A stretch of DNA of 47,752 bases. Origin: Opitutus sp. GAS368 (GTDB taxonomy: Bacteria > Verrucomicrobiota > Verrucomicrobiia > Opitutales > Opitutaceae). The stretch is from positions 1-47,752 of the forward strand of contig CAMDOO010000017.1 of the NCBI GenBank assembly GCA_945903545.1, written 5' to 3'. This document shows positions 46,640 through 47,752 of this stretch, in pieces. The position numbers and the translations under genes are program-made. Position 1 is the first letter of the stretch; the number at the start of each line of letters is the position of its first letter. Under the pieces are notes generated by a model, which was not told the DNA's origin, did not search any database, and was given only the letters and a program-made list of their open reading frames with translations.

Positions 46640-47752
46640 ATGACCGGCGCCCGCATGAAACTGCTCCCTGATCCGCGCGCCGTGCTGCTGGCTGCGCTCT
46701 TCGCGGTCGCCGCGATGCTCCCCGGGGTCGCCACGAGCGGACAAAGCCGCGAGTTTTTCCTCTTCCAGGTCACGCTCACCTCGTCCGAGGCCGGGCTGAC
46801 CCAGTTTTTCTGGGACGACGGCCGCGGCACGACCGAGGAGGAATCCTCCGCCCAGCCGCTGCGGGCGGGAGCCAAGCCGGTCCGCTACGGCTACCTCCTC
46901 GCGCAGGGCACCTTCAAGTCCCTGCGCTTCGACCTGATCGACCGGGCGGCGACGCTGTCGTTGCGCGACGCCTCCATCGTCGACCGGGCGGGCCGCGTCG
47001 TGCGCCGCTTCGCTCCCGCGGATTTCCGCCCGGCCAACCAGATCGCGCGCTTCGCGATCGAGGGCGACACGCTGCGGGTCGAAACCGAGCCGAACGGCGG
47101 CAATCCCGTCCTCGACCTCCCGCTGGCGGAACCGCTCACCCTCCGCGCCGGCTGGCCCGCCCGACTGCGCGACCCGTCCCGGCTCGGCCTCGCCGTCCTG
47201 CTCGCGGGGCTGGTTCTCGGGTCCCCCGCCGTGCTCGGCCGGCTGCGCCCGGGGTTGGAAAGACTCGGCGCCGGCCTCCGCGCCCGGCCCAGGCGCTCCC
47301 TCTTGCTGCTGTCCGCGCTCGCCGTCGCGGTCCAGAGCCATCCCGTGATCTTTCAGGGTCGCAGCTTCGTCTCCCCGAACAACGGGTCGCTCATGCTCTA
47401 CGGGGAGCTGCCAACCCTGCCCGGCGCGGACGCACGGCTTTTTTCGGATGGGATGGGCTCCGATGTTGGGGCCATGCTGTTCCAGCACCTGTACTATCCG
47501 ATGGTGCAGCGGGACGCGTTGTCCCAAGGCGAGTGGCCGCTCTGGAACCGCTACAGCCTCTCGGGCGAGCCGCTGCTCGGCCAGGGGCAATCGATGTTCG
47601 GCGACCCGTTCAATTTCCTCACGATCGCCGCCGATGGCGCGGCCTGGGCGTGGGACGTGCGTTTCCTCGTCACGCGCTGGCTCTTTTCCGCCGGCCTCGG
47701 GCTGACAGTCTGGCTCCTCACCCGGCGGTTGTGGCCGGCGGCCCTCGTCGCG
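46640..47752 (+). CDS. YfhO/GT-C-like membrane protein, 3' end beyond the window
   Basis: The frame is open from ATG 46640 to the last base, 371 codons with no stop. The N-terminus has a signal-type helix (AVLLAALFAVAAMLPGVA), then a periplasmic domain of about 130 residues with FDLIDRAATLSLRDASIVD, then a second helix near residues 183-200 and another near 223-235. A long loop contains DALSQGEWPLWNRYSLSGEP and GQGQSMFGDPFNFLTI, a set typical of YfhO-like and related bacterial GT-C proteins, where a sugar acceptor or donor site lies in such loops. A second ATG at 46655 is an equally good start. It appears to be the next gene after the methyltransferase and may continue the cluster to the right. 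Confidence 0.78.
   Translation, partial: MTGARMKLLPDPRAVLLAALFAVAAMLPGVATSGQSREFFLFQVTLTSSEAGLTQFFWDDGRGTTEEESSAQPLRAGAKPVRYGYLLAQGTFKSLRFDLIDRAATLSLRDASIVDRAGRVVRRFAPADFRPANQIARFAIEGDTLRVETEPNGGNPVLDLPLAEPLTLRAGWPARLRDPSRLGLAVLLAGLVLGSPAVLGRLRPGLERLGAGLRARPRRSLLLLSALAVAVQSHPVIFQGRSFVSPNNGSLMLYGELPTLPGADARLFSDGMGSDVGAMLFQHLYYPMVQRDALSQGEWPLWNRYSLSGEPLLGQGQSMFGDPFNFLTIAADGAAWAWDVRFLVTRWLFSAGLGLTVWLLTRRLWPAALVA

Noticed and set aside
1-47752. tRNA or rRNA genes
   Set aside because: No stretch with a recognisable cloverleaf or conserved rRNA sequence was noticed while reading; a covariance-model search would be needed to exclude a tRNA completely.

Overview
The window is GC-rich bacterial chromosome, almost entirely coding, and reads as part of a large surface-polysaccharide (LPS/O-antigen or exopolysaccharide) locus. 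My best guess for the source is a Verrucomicrobiota of the Opitutaceae type. This is inferred from the base composition, the very large YfhO/GT-C-like membrane proteins and the S23/23S-IVP four-helix-bundle genes between inverted repeats; no rRNA or other marker gene is present to prove it. Both ends of the window cut into genes: the gene at base 1 may lack its N-terminus and the gene at 46640 runs off the right edge.

Layout. 1-9691 (+): a giant membrane protein with periplasmic repeats, a GtrB/DPM1-like polyprenyl-phosphate glycosyltransferase, a SAM methyltransferase, an NAD-dependent sugar epimerase and a 1245-residue membrane protein. 9849-12740 (-): a membrane protein with C-terminal repeats. 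12932-15921 (+): a small exported protein, a GT39-like membrane protein and an SDR oxidoreductase. 15931-28090 (-): four giant membrane proteins and a GtrA-like flippase, probably one or two operons. 28119-34752 (+): a Gfo/Idh/MocA oxidoreductase followed by hddA, an acyltransferase, hddC, gmhA, gmhB and a transaldolase, which together make a GDP-D-glycero-D-manno-heptose pathway. 34820-36259 (+): an exported protein of unknown function. 36362-38697 (-): two trypsin/HtrA-like proteins, the second a likely pseudoprotease with a PDZ domain inside its protease fold. 39020-46575: a three-catalytic-domain glycosyltransferase, a coiled-coil protein and three methyltransferases. 46640 to the edge: another YfhO-like protein.

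How the parts may work together (inference): GtrB loads a sugar on undecaprenyl phosphate, GtrA helps move it across the membrane, and the polytopic GT-C/YfhO-like proteins use it in the periplasm. Four of these carry 12 copies in total of a beta-rich repeat of about 150 residues, marked by HVRFGxDHWG and MGSLYPP, which may be a new glycan-binding or scaffolding domain. The heptose genes supply an activated sugar, and the methyltransferases, acyltransferase and epimerase modify the chain.

The most unusual layer is a family of inverted-repeat elements whose arms are short tandem repeats of 7-8 nt. Two of them (31960-32399 and 33018-33455) enclose four-helix-bundle (23S-IVP/S23 family) genes inside the heptose operon, one intact and one stopped by a single nonsense codon. 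Others (4782, 9701, 12814, 36270, 40859, 43045) have the same kind of arms but no gene. They sit at gene ends, in one case in frame inside a glycosyltransferase gene, and they supply start-proximal or stop-proximal codons to host genes. They resemble the intervening sequences of fragmented 23S rRNA, transplanted into protein-coding operons.
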